Below the pieces are notes generated by a model. That model was not told where the DNA came from. It saw nothing but the letters and a program-made list of their open reading frames with translations, and did not search any database. A stretch of DNA of 6,152 bases from Euryarchaeota archaeon UBA53 (GTDB taxonomy: Archaea > Thermoplasmatota > Poseidoniia > Poseidoniales > Poseidoniaceae), in NCBI GenBank assembly GCA_002507425.1, contig DAZU01000086.1, forward strand, positions 1-6,152, given 5' to 3'. This document shows, piece by piece, positions 1 to 6,152 of the stretch. Positions within the stretch are counted from its first letter, which is position 1, and every line of letters begins with the position of its first letter. The translations under genes and the position numbers were made by a program.

Positions 1-2816
1 TGCAATTTTATGAAAGGAAACACGGGAGCCTTTACCGCAACATGACCGTGGGTAGGTTCTGGAATATCTTGCTGCGATAAGTCAAATCCAAGAGTAATTC
101 GTGCTGCAATCCTAGCCATGGGAACCCCGGTTGCTTTTGCTACAAATGGAACAGTCCTACTGCTTCTAGGATTAACTTCTAAGCAATACAGCCTATCATC
201 TTGAATTGCAAATTGTATATTGTAACATCCCTTTATTTTTAGTCCAATTCCTATCGCTCGCGTTTGCTCTCTAACTTTAGCGAGCATACTTTCATTGATT
301 GTTTGGGTTGGAATAAAACAAGTAGAGTCTCCTGAATGTATTCCAGCCTCTTCCAAATGTTCCATAACTGCGCCAATTAAAACATCTTTACCATCTGATG
401 CAGCATCGACATCCAACTCAATAGCATGGCCTAGATACTCATCCACAAGTAACGGTTTATCTGGAGCTAAATATGCCTCACTCAGGTAGGCTTCAAGTTG
501 CTTTTCGTTCGCAAGTATTTCCATGCCTCTACCACCAAGAACATATGATGGGCGAATAAGCACTGGGAACCCAATTTTTCTAACTGCGTTTCTAACATCA
601 TCTGCACTGGTCCCCGTAGCCCCAGTTGGCATCTGAATTCCTATCCTACTAGCGAAGGATTCGAACCTCTCTCTATCGCTTGCCTCGTCGATCGCGTCGC
701 AGGAAGTCCCAAGTATTTCCAAATCTAATTCCATTGTCTGCAATCTCGATTCAAGTGGTAAAGCAAGGTTAATTGCTGTCTGCCCGCCAAATTGTAACAA
801 AATTCCGTGAGCATGCTCTCTCAACAATACCTCTGTGACATACTCGAGAGTCAACGGTTCGAAATAAAGCCGGTCAGAGGTGTCGAAATCTGTGGAAACG
901 GTTTCCGGATTATTGTTCATGAGAACTGCATCCATTCCTGCTTCTCGTATTGCTTTTACAGCATGAACGCACCCATAATCAAATTCAATTCCTTGGCCAA
1001 TTCTTATTGGGCCTGAACCAATAACCACTTGACGTTTTTTTTGCCGTGTGGAGAGATTTGGTAATTTATCAATACCATTCTTACCTTGTGGCTCATAAGT
1101 AGAATAATAATAAGGAGTTTTTGCAGCAAATTCTGCGGCACAGGAATCAACCATTCTGAATATTGGGTGAACCGACTTTGAATGCCTCGCTTTCATCACC
1201 GATAGTTCCGATCTTTTAGTTGCTAAACCTTTCAATCCTTCAGCAGGGAAGCCAGCTAAAGCATCAGCAATGTGTCCGTCGCTAAATCCGAAGCTTTTCC
1301 ATTTTCTAAACTCTTCACTTGACACATCTGTTGGTAGACAAGACCTCTTAGTTATCTCATCCTCAATTTTAGCGATGCGCTCAAATCCATACAAAAACCA
1401 ACGAGTAATGCGAGTAATTTCGTGAACTTTCTCTATCGACCATCCTCTCCTAAATGCTTCTATGAGAGCCCCCATCCTGCGGTCGGTAGCAATCCTTAGC
1501 CAATCGATGAGGATGTTCTCTGGCAGTTGCTCATTTGCTCTTTCAAGCATTCCTTCCCCCTCAGATTCATCTGCCCTTGTTAGAGGTCTAGGGTGGGGTG
1601 CACCCTGTTCAAGCGATGCCCAAGCTTTCAGAAATGCCTCCTCAAAACATCTCCCGATAGCCATTACCTCTCCTGTTGATTTCATAGAAGTCCCTAAAGT
1701 TCTATCTGCGGTTCTGAATTTATCGAAAGGCCATCTCGGTATTTTTACTACACAGTAGTCTAGTGTGGGCTCAAATGCTGCAGTAGTCCCCTCACCGGTA
1801 ATCGGGTTGGGTAATTCATCAAGAGTGTAACCTACCGCAATTTTAGCAGCCATCCTCGCAATTGGATAACCAGTTGCTTTTGAAGCCAAAGCCGATGACC
1901 TTGAAACCCTTGGATTAACCTCTATAACTCGGACTTCTCCAGTCGACTGATTGACTGCAAATTGAACATTACAACCACCTTTGATGTTGAGTTTTCTGAT
2001 AAGGGAGAGTGACATATCTCTTAATTGCATGTGGTCTTTATCCGATAAAGACTGAACAGGTGCTACAACGGTTGATTCGCCAGTATGAACTCCCATCGGA
2101 TCAATATTTTCCATCGTACATACAATTGTGGCATTATCTGCTGTATCCCTCATTACCTCATACTCATATTCCTGCCATCCCAAAATGCTCTCTTCAATAA
2201 GAACCTGCCCTATCCTGCTGTTTCTCAATCCTAGTGTTGCTATCTCGACTAATTCTCCCGTGTTCCAAGCAGTTCCTCCCCCTAAGCCTCCAAGTGTAAA
2301 CGCCGGTCTAATCAGAATTGGCCAACTTCCTATCTCATCGGCAGCCGAAAGGACTTCTTCCATCGAATTACAAGCAATGGCGTCAGATATTGGAAGGTCA
2401 ATTTCAAGGCAAACCTGATTGAATAGGTCTCTGTCCTCCGCTTTATCTATTGCATCTAAATCTGAACCTATTAGCTCAACTCCCAACTCGTCTAGTATCC
2501 CTGCATGTGCTAACTCACTAGCAATATTTAGAGCTGTTTGCCCACCCATTCCTGCTAAAAGTGCGTCGGGTTTTTCGATTTCCAAAATCCTTCGAATTGT
2601 GTCGGGCAATAACGGTTCAATATACACCTTATCGGCCATTTCAGGATCGTTTTGTATTGTGGCTGGATTTGAGTTAACCAGGATTACCTTGTAACCGTCT
2701 TCCCTCAAGGCCTGAACTGCTTGGGAACCGGAGAAATCAAATTCCGCTGCTTGGCCAATTTTTATTGGTCCTGAACCAAGAACCATTATTGTATCTAAAT
2801 CTTCTCTTCGAGGCAC
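1..2816 (-). CDS. carB: Carbamoyl-phosphate synthase large subunit, C-terminus cut by window edge
   Basis: Large subunit of glutamine-dependent carbamoyl-phosphate synthase. It uses two ATP, bicarbonate and the ammonia released by CarA to make carbamoyl phosphate for pyrimidine and arginine synthesis in the cytoplasm. The frame is open for 938 codons from a GTG start (PRREDLDTIMVLGSGPIKIGQ, matching the usual MPKRTDI N-terminus). The first ATP-grasp half covers about residues 1-403 and includes GGQTALN and EVNPRVSRSSALASKATG. A linker/oligomerisation region covers about 404-590 (DSCAAEFAAKTPYYYSTYEP near its end). The second ATP-grasp half starts near residue 595 with VVIGSGPIRIGQ and continues with NNNPETVSTD, PSYVLGGRGMEI and EVNPRSSRTVPFVAKATG. 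The window ends at VFPFIKL, so roughly the last 130 residues, including the MGS-like allosteric domain, lie outside. The GTG overlaps the carA stop codon by one base, indicating one mRNA and probable translational coupling. An in-frame ATG ten codons in is a weaker start because it would lose the conserved N-terminus. Confidence 0.97.
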   Translation of the reverse strand, partial: MPRREDLDTIMVLGSGPIKIGQAAEFDFSGSQAVQALREDGYKVILVNSNPATIQNDPEMADKVYIEPLLPDTIRRILEIEKPDALLAGMGGQTALNIASELAHAGILDELGVELIGSDLDAIDKAEDRDLFNQVCLEIDLPISDAIACNSMEEVLSAADEIGSWPILIRPAFTLGGLGGGTAWNTGELVEIATLGLRNSRIGQVLIEESILGWQEYEYEVMRDTADNATIVCTMENIDPMGVHTGESTVVAPVQSLSDKDHMQLRDMSLSLIRKLNIKGGCNVQFAVNQSTGEVRVIEVNPRVSRSSALASKATGYPIARMAAKIAVGYTLDELPNPITGEGTTAAFEPTLDYCVVKIPRWPFDKFRTADRTLGTSMKSTGEVMAIGRCFEEAFLKAWASLEQGAPHPRPLTRADESEGEGMLERANEQLPENILIDWLRIATDRRMGALIEAFRRGWSIEKVHEITRITRWFLYGFERIAKIEDEITKRSCLPTDVSSEEFRKWKSFGFSDGHIADALAGFPAEGLKGLATKRSELSVMKARHSKSVHPIFRMVDSCAAEFAAKTPYYYSTYEPQGKNGIDKLPNLSTRQKKRQVVIGSGPIRIGQGIEFDYGCVHAVKAIREAGMDAVLMNNNPETVSTDFDTSDRLYFEPLTLEYVTEVLLREHAHGILLQFGGQTAINLALPLESRLQTMELDLEILGTSCDAIDEASDRERFESFASRIGIQMPTGATGTSADDVRNAVRKIGFPVLIRPSYVLGGRGMEILANEKQLEAYLSEAYLAPDKPLLVDEYLGHAIELDVDAASDGKDVLIGAVMEHLEEAGIHSGDSTCFIPTQTINESMLAKVREQTRAIGIGLKIKGCYNIQFAIQDDRLYCLEVNPRSSRTVPFVAKATGVPMARIAARITLGFDLSQQDIPEPTHGHVAVKAPVFPFIKL
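992..1020 (-). repeat. Internal carB repeat, copy in second ATP-grasp half
   Basis: This 29-base stretch encodes GSGPIRIGQ and matches the stretch at 2750-2778 with two differences. It is the nucleotide trace of the ancient duplication that gave CarB its two ATP-grasp halves, kept by selection on the nucleotide-binding loop. It is not a mobile repeat. Confidence 0.75.
2750..2778 (-). repeat. Internal carB repeat, copy in first ATP-grasp half
   Basis: Partner of the stretch at 992-1020, encoding GSGPIKIGQ near residues 14-22 of CarB. Twenty-seven of 29 bases agree between the copies, which lie 1758 bases (586 codons) apart in the same frame. Confidence 0.75.
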
Positions 2817-2818
2817 TA
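2814..2818 (-). promoter_or_regulatory. carA stop / carB start overlap (TAGTG)
   Basis: On the minus strand the carA stop TAG (2818-2816) shares its G with the carB start GTG (2816-2814). This junction decides the carB start: the next codons give PRRED, matching the conserved CarB N-terminus. A terminating ribosome could restart directly here, which would help keep the two subunits in equal amounts. The coupling is inferred from the spacing. Confidence 0.8.
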
Positions 2819-4132
2819 ATATGCACCCCCGTAATGATTGTCCACCATCTTTCTAAATCTAGCAAACAATGGATATGCATCATGTGGACCAGGAGATGCC
2901 TCAGGGTGAAATTGAACAGTAAATACCGACTTATCTACCAAATCTAAACCTTCGACGGTTTTGTCATTAGCATTAACAAACCTTACTTTTGGTTTGGCGC
3001 CATGAAGATTTTCTCCAATAGGGGAGCAAAGCCCTGAGGGGTGTGAAGCTAACATTCCCGCCTCGGGATCTGCAACTGCAAATCCATGATTTTGGCTGGT
3101 TATCCAAACCCTTCCACTTTCTAAATCTACACACGGTTGATTTGCGCCTCTGTGCCCATACCGCATTTTGTATGTTTGCAAACCACTAGCCAAGCCAAGC
3201 AATTGGTGCCCTAAACATATTCCCATTACAGGCATGTCAGCTTTTACTGCATCTGCTAGCGTATTTCTAGCTAATGTTGCCTTGCCGGGATGTGCTGGGT
3301 CGCCAGGCCCATTTGAGCAAAATAATGCCACAACATTGTGAGATTTTATTTCCTCAAATGTAATATCAGGAGGGCACCAAACTACCTCAAAATGACAGCA
3401 TAGACTTCGGAGAATGTTATACTTGATTCCGCAATCAATCGCTGCAATTCTTGGCAATGGATTCCCAATAGCATCGCGCGCCCCCTCATTGACTATTACT
3501 GATTTATTGATGGAAACTCTATCAACTAAGTCGTCCAATTCAGGTGATTTCAATTTACTCAGATGTTCTCTCAAAGCATTCTCGTCTTCTAAAGGTCCGA
3601 AAACACACAAAACACACCCATGCTCTCTTACCCTACGTGTTATAGCACGTGTGTCTACTTCTTCAATTCCCGGAACTTGATGGAATGCTAGAAACTCACT
3701 TATGCTAGCCACTGAATCTCTATGGTCTGGATGTTTCATAGCATGCCTTACAACGACACCCTGAGGCCATACGCCTGCTGACTCACTAGTCCCATGATGG
3801 ATACCGTAGTTACCGATTAATGGATATGTGAATGTAAGCACCTGGCCTGCAAATGACGGATCTGTTAGAGATTCTTGATACCCTGTCATACCTGTGGTGA
3901 AAACAAGCTCACCCTCACCCCAAAATTTAGCACCAAATAACTTGCCAGTAAATCTGCTACCATCTGCTAACAGCAAGACTCCATTACCGCTTGCTAAAGC
4001 AGGTATTTCACCGCCATGAAGTATGCCATCCGTGGCATCAACCAAACCAATACGTTCACCAAGAGAAGTGTCTCCTTTTTGAGACCAATCTCCCGACATC
4101 AAAAATGCTGGGTGAACAGGGGCCATAATCAT
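2816..4132 (-). CDS. carA: Carbamoyl-phosphate synthase small subunit (glutamine amidotransferase)
   Basis: Glutaminase subunit of carbamoyl-phosphate synthase. It hydrolyses glutamine and passes ammonia to CarB. The protein has 438 residues. The CPSase small-chain domain spans about 50-195 (VLLLADGSRFTGKLFGA, GELVFTTGMTGYQESLTDPS). A class I glutamine amidotransferase domain spans about 225-435, with SNGPGDP (273-279), nucleophile C306 in GICLGHQ, QNHGFAV (347-353), and H409 and E411 in FHPEASPGPHD. The catalytic triad is therefore intact. It is longer than the roughly 380 residues of E. coli CarA, mainly because about 48 residues precede the conserved VLLLADG start of the domain. ATG at 4132 is the first possible start, since an in-frame TAG lies two codons upstream. 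ATGs at 4126 and 4099 are alternatives, but even the latter leaves about 37 extra residues. The next in-frame Met is inside the conserved domain, so some extension must be translated unless a non-ATG start is used. carB follows with a one-base overlap. Confidence 0.97.
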   Translation of the reverse strand: MIMAPVHPAFLMSGDWSQKGDTSLGERIGLVDATDGILHGGEIPALASGNGVLLLADGSRFTGKLFGAKFWGEGELVFTTGMTGYQESLTDPSFAGQVLTFTYPLIGNYGIHHGTSESAGVWPQGVVVRHAMKHPDHRDSVASISEFLAFHQVPGIEEVDTRAITRRVREHGCVLCVFGPLEDENALREHLSKLKSPELDDLVDRVSINKSVIVNEGARDAIGNPLPRIAAIDCGIKYNILRSLCCHFEVVWCPPDITFEEIKSHNVVALFCSNGPGDPAHPGKATLARNTLADAVKADMPVMGICLGHQLLGLASGLQTYKMRYGHRGANQPCVDLESGRVWITSQNHGFAVADPEAGMLASHPSGLCSPIGENLHGAKPKVRFVNANDKTVEGLDLVDKSVFTVQFHPEASPGPHDAYPLFARFRKMVDNHYGGAY

Positions 4133-4230
4133 TGGCTATGCGGCTAATTTTTCGCGACAAAAAAATTTTCTAGAGTATTTTACACTTCAATCGGATTTAG
4201 TGTATTTAGTAAGTATATGCTTATTTTAGA
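4133..4230 (-). promoter_or_regulatory. AT-rich gap between aTrm56 and carA; probable carAB promoter
   Basis: This 98-base stretch is the largest gene-free gap in the window and is clearly richer in A and T than the flanking genes. Read on the minus strand it contains TAAAATA (4182-4176), a plausible archaeal TATA element. Initiation about 25 bases further on would leave a leader of roughly 20 bases before the carA ATG at 4132. A run of seven T on the same strand (4165-4159) could act as a U-rich archaeal terminator for the upstream genes, but it may be chance. No Shine-Dalgarno-like sequence precedes the ATG. The gap suggests that carAB has its own promoter although it lies in the same direction as the genes upstream. 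Confidence 0.45.
4210..4223. repeat. Short near-perfect palindrome TAAGTATATGCTTA
   Basis: This 14-base inverted repeat has a single mismatched pair and lies in the gap upstream of carA, just past the aTrm56 stop. It could be a binding site for a dimeric regulator of carAB or part of a weak hairpin at the end of the aTrm56 transcript. In such AT-rich DNA it could also arise by chance. It lies 78 or more bases upstream of the carA start, which is far for a simple archaeal repressor site. Confidence 0.25.
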
Positions 4231-4767
4231 TTAATTTGAATCTTTATCGTGCACTAACTTACCGCCGTTGACCCCTTCAATCACTAGCCGAGCATCATCA
4301 AAATTCCTCTCTGTTGCTGAATCACCAAACCACGCTTCCATAAATAGAGCTAAAGCAGCAACTTCTGAGTGTGGTTGGTTCCCAACTGCAACGTTATGTT
4401 GACAGATTTTGAATACATCACTAGGGACTTTTGAACCGCCAACAACTACTAAAATGGGCTTATCTCTTCTAATTTTTTGTATTGTTTTTCTAAATGGTTC
4501 ACCATACATAGTCAAGTGGATTGCTACGCCACCAGACTCAACGTGTTTTTTTAGATGAGAGAGTCCTTTGACATGTGTAGTTTCAACGCTTCCTCCAAAT
4601 TTTTTGTCTACCGATTTGAGATTTTCAAACATTTCTTTGTCTTGATCTCCTGAAAGTAAAAAACCAGAGGCTCCTAAAGCCCTTGCAACTAGAGCGAGAT
4701 GGGTTGTAATACGAGGATCACGCCCTCTTCGATATCCTAACCTTAGCACATCGAAACTCTCGACCAT
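4231..4767 (-). CDS. trm56: tRNA (cytidine(56)-2'-O)-methyltransferase, aTrm56 family
   Basis: S-adenosylmethionine-dependent SPOUT-class enzyme that methylates the ribose 2'-OH of C56 in the T-loop of archaeal tRNAs. This modification supports the D-loop/T-loop contact at the tRNA elbow. The 178 residues match the family's usual size. The start VLRLGYRRGRDPRITTHLALVARALGA (7-33) is the family signature. HLTMYGE (84-90), VVVGGSKVPSDVF (107-119) and NVAVGNQPHSEVAALALF (125-142) correspond to the C-terminal knot, which binds the cofactor and forms the dimer in this family. About 35 residues follow the last motif and end in a charged tail. The ATG at 4767 gives the expected N-terminus. The gene begins 24 bases after the stop of the membrane-protein gene and is probably cotranscribed with it. 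No Shine-Dalgarno sequence is visible. The family is essentially archaeal, so this gene is the best taxonomic clue in the window. Confidence 0.94.
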   Translation of the reverse strand: MVESFDVLRLGYRRGRDPRITTHLALVARALGASGFLLSGDQDKEMFENLKSVDKKFGGSVETTHVKGLSHLKKHVESGGVAIHLTMYGEPFRKTIQKIRRDKPILVVVGGSKVPSDVFKICQHNVAVGNQPHSEVAALALFMEAWFGDSATERNFDDARLVIEGVNGGKLVHDKDSN

Positions 4768-4791
4768 ACAGCCGCGAGTAGGTATTAGGTT

Positions 4792-5430
4792 TCAAGCCTC
4801 GGATTCAGAAACAACATTGATTTCAGACTCTAGGGCATCATCTGAAATTGAATAATCAATACCAGGATTGCTTTCCATAAATTTCTTTACCCAAACTAAT
4901 AGCCAAGCATCGATGAATAATTTTGCCGCAAAAAGGACCGTTCCACATAAAATTGCTAACCTAGCAGTCATCCACAATGCGTCCGACATCTCTAGGTCCC
5001 CAGCAAGACCCATAATAGCCGGTTCAAATGTATATAGAACCGCTAACACAAACATAATTCCGCTGGCTAATCCAGCAAATAATTGCCCTAATTCTCTACT
5101 AAAGTCTGATAGCAAGGAGCCTAGGAATACTAAACATGGTGCGATAATTGTAATCGCCATAAAATTAGGTCCAAAAAATATAGATTCGAATTCAGTTTGA
5201 TTATCTACCTGCAAAACAGTAAGCCACCAAAATACAGCATACCCTGCGAAAATACCTCCAACAATTTTTGCCTTAGTATGTATCATTGAAGGAATTGCAC
5301 TAATAGTTGGTGGGTTTAGTCTAGTGAATATACTCTCAGCAAAAGAAAGGTTTTCATCACTTGGCATCATAATCTCTTCAGAAGAAGGGCCATGACTACC
5401 GTCATCTGACAACCCAATTTCTTCAGACAT
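4792..5430 (-). CDS. Unassigned four-helix membrane protein with acidic ends
   Basis: I do not recognise this protein. From the ATG at 5430 it has 212 residues. An acidic, hydrophilic N-terminus (about 1-50: MSEEIGLSDDGS, SSEEIMMPSDENLS) is followed by four hydrophobic segments near 54-73 (VGGIFAGYAVFWWLTVL), 88-106, 114-143 and 151-182. An acidic tail (ISDDALESEINVVSESEA) ends the protein. This predicts an integral membrane protein with both ends on the same side. No enzyme motif, cysteine pair or histidine cluster stands out. The reading frame stays open upstream to 5832, but that part is antisense to the conserved folP sequence and is not counted. ATG at 5457 would add nine residues and is a possible alternative. 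It is the first gene of the minus-strand set, 24 bases before the aTrm56 gene, and diverges from folP. Confidence 0.8.
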   Translation of the reverse strand: MSEEIGLSDDGSHGPSSEEIMMPSDENLSFAESIFTRLNPPTISAIPSMIHTKAKIVGGIFAGYAVFWWLTVLQVDNQTEFESIFFGPNFMAITIIAPCLVFLGSLLSDFSRELGQLFAGLASGIMFVLAVLYTFEPAIMGLAGDLEMSDALWMTARLAILCGTVLFAAKLFIDAWLLVWVKKFMESNPGIDYSISDDALESEINVVSESEA

Positions 5431-5485
5431 GACAACACCTGTATCTCCACATGTCATAAAACCTGCCGCAGATACGCACTCATAC
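5431..5485. promoter_or_regulatory. Divergent promoter region between membrane-protein gene and folP
   Basis: Only 55 bases separate the preferred starts of two divergent genes, so both promoters must lie here or reach into the genes. The most TATA-like stretch is cataaaac at about 5455-5462, near the middle. Its A/T core is about 28 bases from each start (5430 minus, 5486 plus). Read on the minus strand it is TTTTATG. That distance suits an archaeal TATA box serving leaderless transcripts in either direction. No Shine-Dalgarno sequence precedes either start. The assignment rests on spacing and composition only. Confidence 0.4.
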
Positions 5486-6152
5486 ATGGCAGTATTAGAG
5501 GGTGGGAGAAAAACCCGGCCTTTGGTTATGGGTATAATCAATGCCACCCCTGATTCTTTCCATAAATCTTCTAGGCACGGAGGTGTCTTACGAGCAAAAG
5601 AGATGGTTGATGATGGCGCAGATTGGATTGATATAGGGGGTGAATCAACTCGCCCAGGAGCAGATGTCGTATCCACACAAGATGAGATAAATCGTGTAAT
5701 TCCTCTCGTTAAAGAGGTGGCAAAAATTGCAAAAGTTTCTGTCGATACAAGAAACCCAGAGGTTGCAAGATTAGCATTAGAATCTGGCGCTACTATGATA
5801 AATGATGTAAGTGGTTTAAGAAATCCTGACATGTTTAAATTAGTTGTTGAAACAGGTTGTTATGTTTGTATAATGCACATGAAAGGGGAGCCGGGGACCA
5901 TGCAGATGAAACCAGAATACAATAACGTTGTCAGTGAAGTGTATGGGTTTTTGATAGAAAAAGCAAATCAATTAATCAACGCCGGTCACCCTATTGAAAA
6001 AATCTACCTCGACCCAGGTATAGGTTTTGGTAAGGAACTAAATCATAATATCAGATTGTTACAAACAAGCAGAAAATTAACGCCTTTCTCAATACTCTGG
6101 GGAGTCTCAAGAAAATCAATGATAGGGGAAATATGTAATCAAAAAGATACAG
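5486..6152 (+). CDS. folP: Dihydropteroate synthase, C-terminus cut by window edge
   Basis: Condenses p-aminobenzoate with hydroxymethyl-dihydropterin pyrophosphate to form dihydropteroate in folate synthesis. The protein is a cytoplasmic TIM barrel. The frame gives 222 codons before the edge, against about 280 in E. coli. Motifs appear in the family order: VMGIINATPDSF (14-25), IDIGGESTRPGA (48-59), SVDT (85-88), INDVSG (105-110), MHMKGEPGTMQ (from 130), LDPGIGFGK (175-183) and SRKSMIG with K210. The pterin-site and catalytic-loop residues of the part present therefore look intact. The final barrel strand with the usual RVHD motif lies beyond the window. ATG at 5486 leaves a normal short N-terminus (MAVLEGGRKTRPLV). 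An in-frame ATG at 5429 would add 19 residues and overlap the divergent gene's start codon, so it is less likely. No Shine-Dalgarno sequence is visible. The strong match to the bacterial-type enzyme is notable beside an archaeal tRNA methyltransferase gene. Confidence 0.96.
   Translation, partial: MAVLEGGRKTRPLVMGIINATPDSFHKSSRHGGVLRAKEMVDDGADWIDIGGESTRPGADVVSTQDEINRVIPLVKEVAKIAKVSVDTRNPEVARLALESGATMINDVSGLRNPDMFKLVVETGCYVCIMHMKGEPGTMQMKPEYNNVVSEVYGFLIEKANQLINAGHPIEKIYLDPGIGFGKELNHNIRLLQTSRKLTPFSILWGVSRKSMIGEICNQKDT

Noticed and set aside
992..2778. Two 29-base near-identical stretches, considered as a mobile or recombination repeat
   Set aside because: Both encode the same conserved loop of the duplicated ATP-grasp halves of CarB in the same frame, so the gene's ancient internal duplication explains them.
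295..2947. Several plus-strand open frames of 60-98 codons across carB and carA
   Set aside because: They lie opposite strongly conserved carB and carA coding sequence, their translations are rich in Ser, Pro and Ile as expected of antisense frames, and none shows a motif or start signal.
3414..3680. Plus-strand open frame of 88 codons inside carA
   Set aside because: It is antisense to the carA interdomain region, has no recognisable motif, and is explained by the composition of the true gene.
4868..5200. Plus-strand open frame of 110 codons opposite the membrane protein
   Set aside because: It is antisense to the hydrophobic segments of the minus-strand gene, which has better start placement and a coherent membrane topology.
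5431..5832. Upstream continuation of the membrane-protein reading frame, which would give a 346-residue protein
   Set aside because: This part is exactly antisense to the conserved N-terminal half of folP (PDSF, GGESTRPG, SVDT and INDVSG motifs), and its translation shows no membrane-protein character. The real start is most likely the ATG at 5430.
1..6152. A new defence, mobile or secondary-metabolism system
   Set aside because: Every long coding region except one small membrane protein is a recognisable housekeeping gene. I saw no transposase, integrase, CRISPR repeats, tRNA or attachment-like repeats.

Overview
The window looks like a piece of a fairly AT-rich archaeal genome, probably a planktonic euryarchaeote. 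The strongest clue is a complete gene for aTrm56, the archaeal-type tRNA cytidine-56 2'-O-methyltransferase, inside a tightly packed gene block without clear Shine-Dalgarno sequences. The mix of aTrm56, glutamine-dependent carAB and a bacterial-style dihydropteroate synthase would fit Poseidoniia (marine group II/III) or related Thermoplasmatota. That placement is an inference from gene content and composition, not from a database match.

Layout. Four genes are on the minus strand, read from right to left: a small four-helix membrane protein of unknown function (5430 to 4792), the aTrm56 tRNA methyltransferase (4767 to 4231), carA (4132 to 2816) and carB (2816 to beyond the left edge). The first two are 24 bases apart. 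A 98-base AT-rich gap that probably holds a promoter separates aTrm56 from carA. carA and carB overlap by one base (TAGTG). On the plus strand, starting at about 5486, is a dihydropteroate synthase gene (folP) that runs off the right edge. It is divergent from the membrane-protein gene, with a gap of only about 55 bases.

Function. CarA releases ammonia from glutamine and CarB turns it into carbamoyl phosphate, which feeds pyrimidine and arginine synthesis. aTrm56 methylates the T-loop of tRNA. FolP makes dihydropteroate for folate synthesis. These are housekeeping genes. I saw no mobile element, CRISPR array, RNA gene, toxin-antitoxin pair or defence module. Reading carB codon by codon over nearly all of its length showed no frameshift. 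The points most worth a second look are the compact divergent folP/membrane-protein promoter region, a folP gene in an archaeal setting, the unassigned membrane protein, and the N-terminal extension of CarA.
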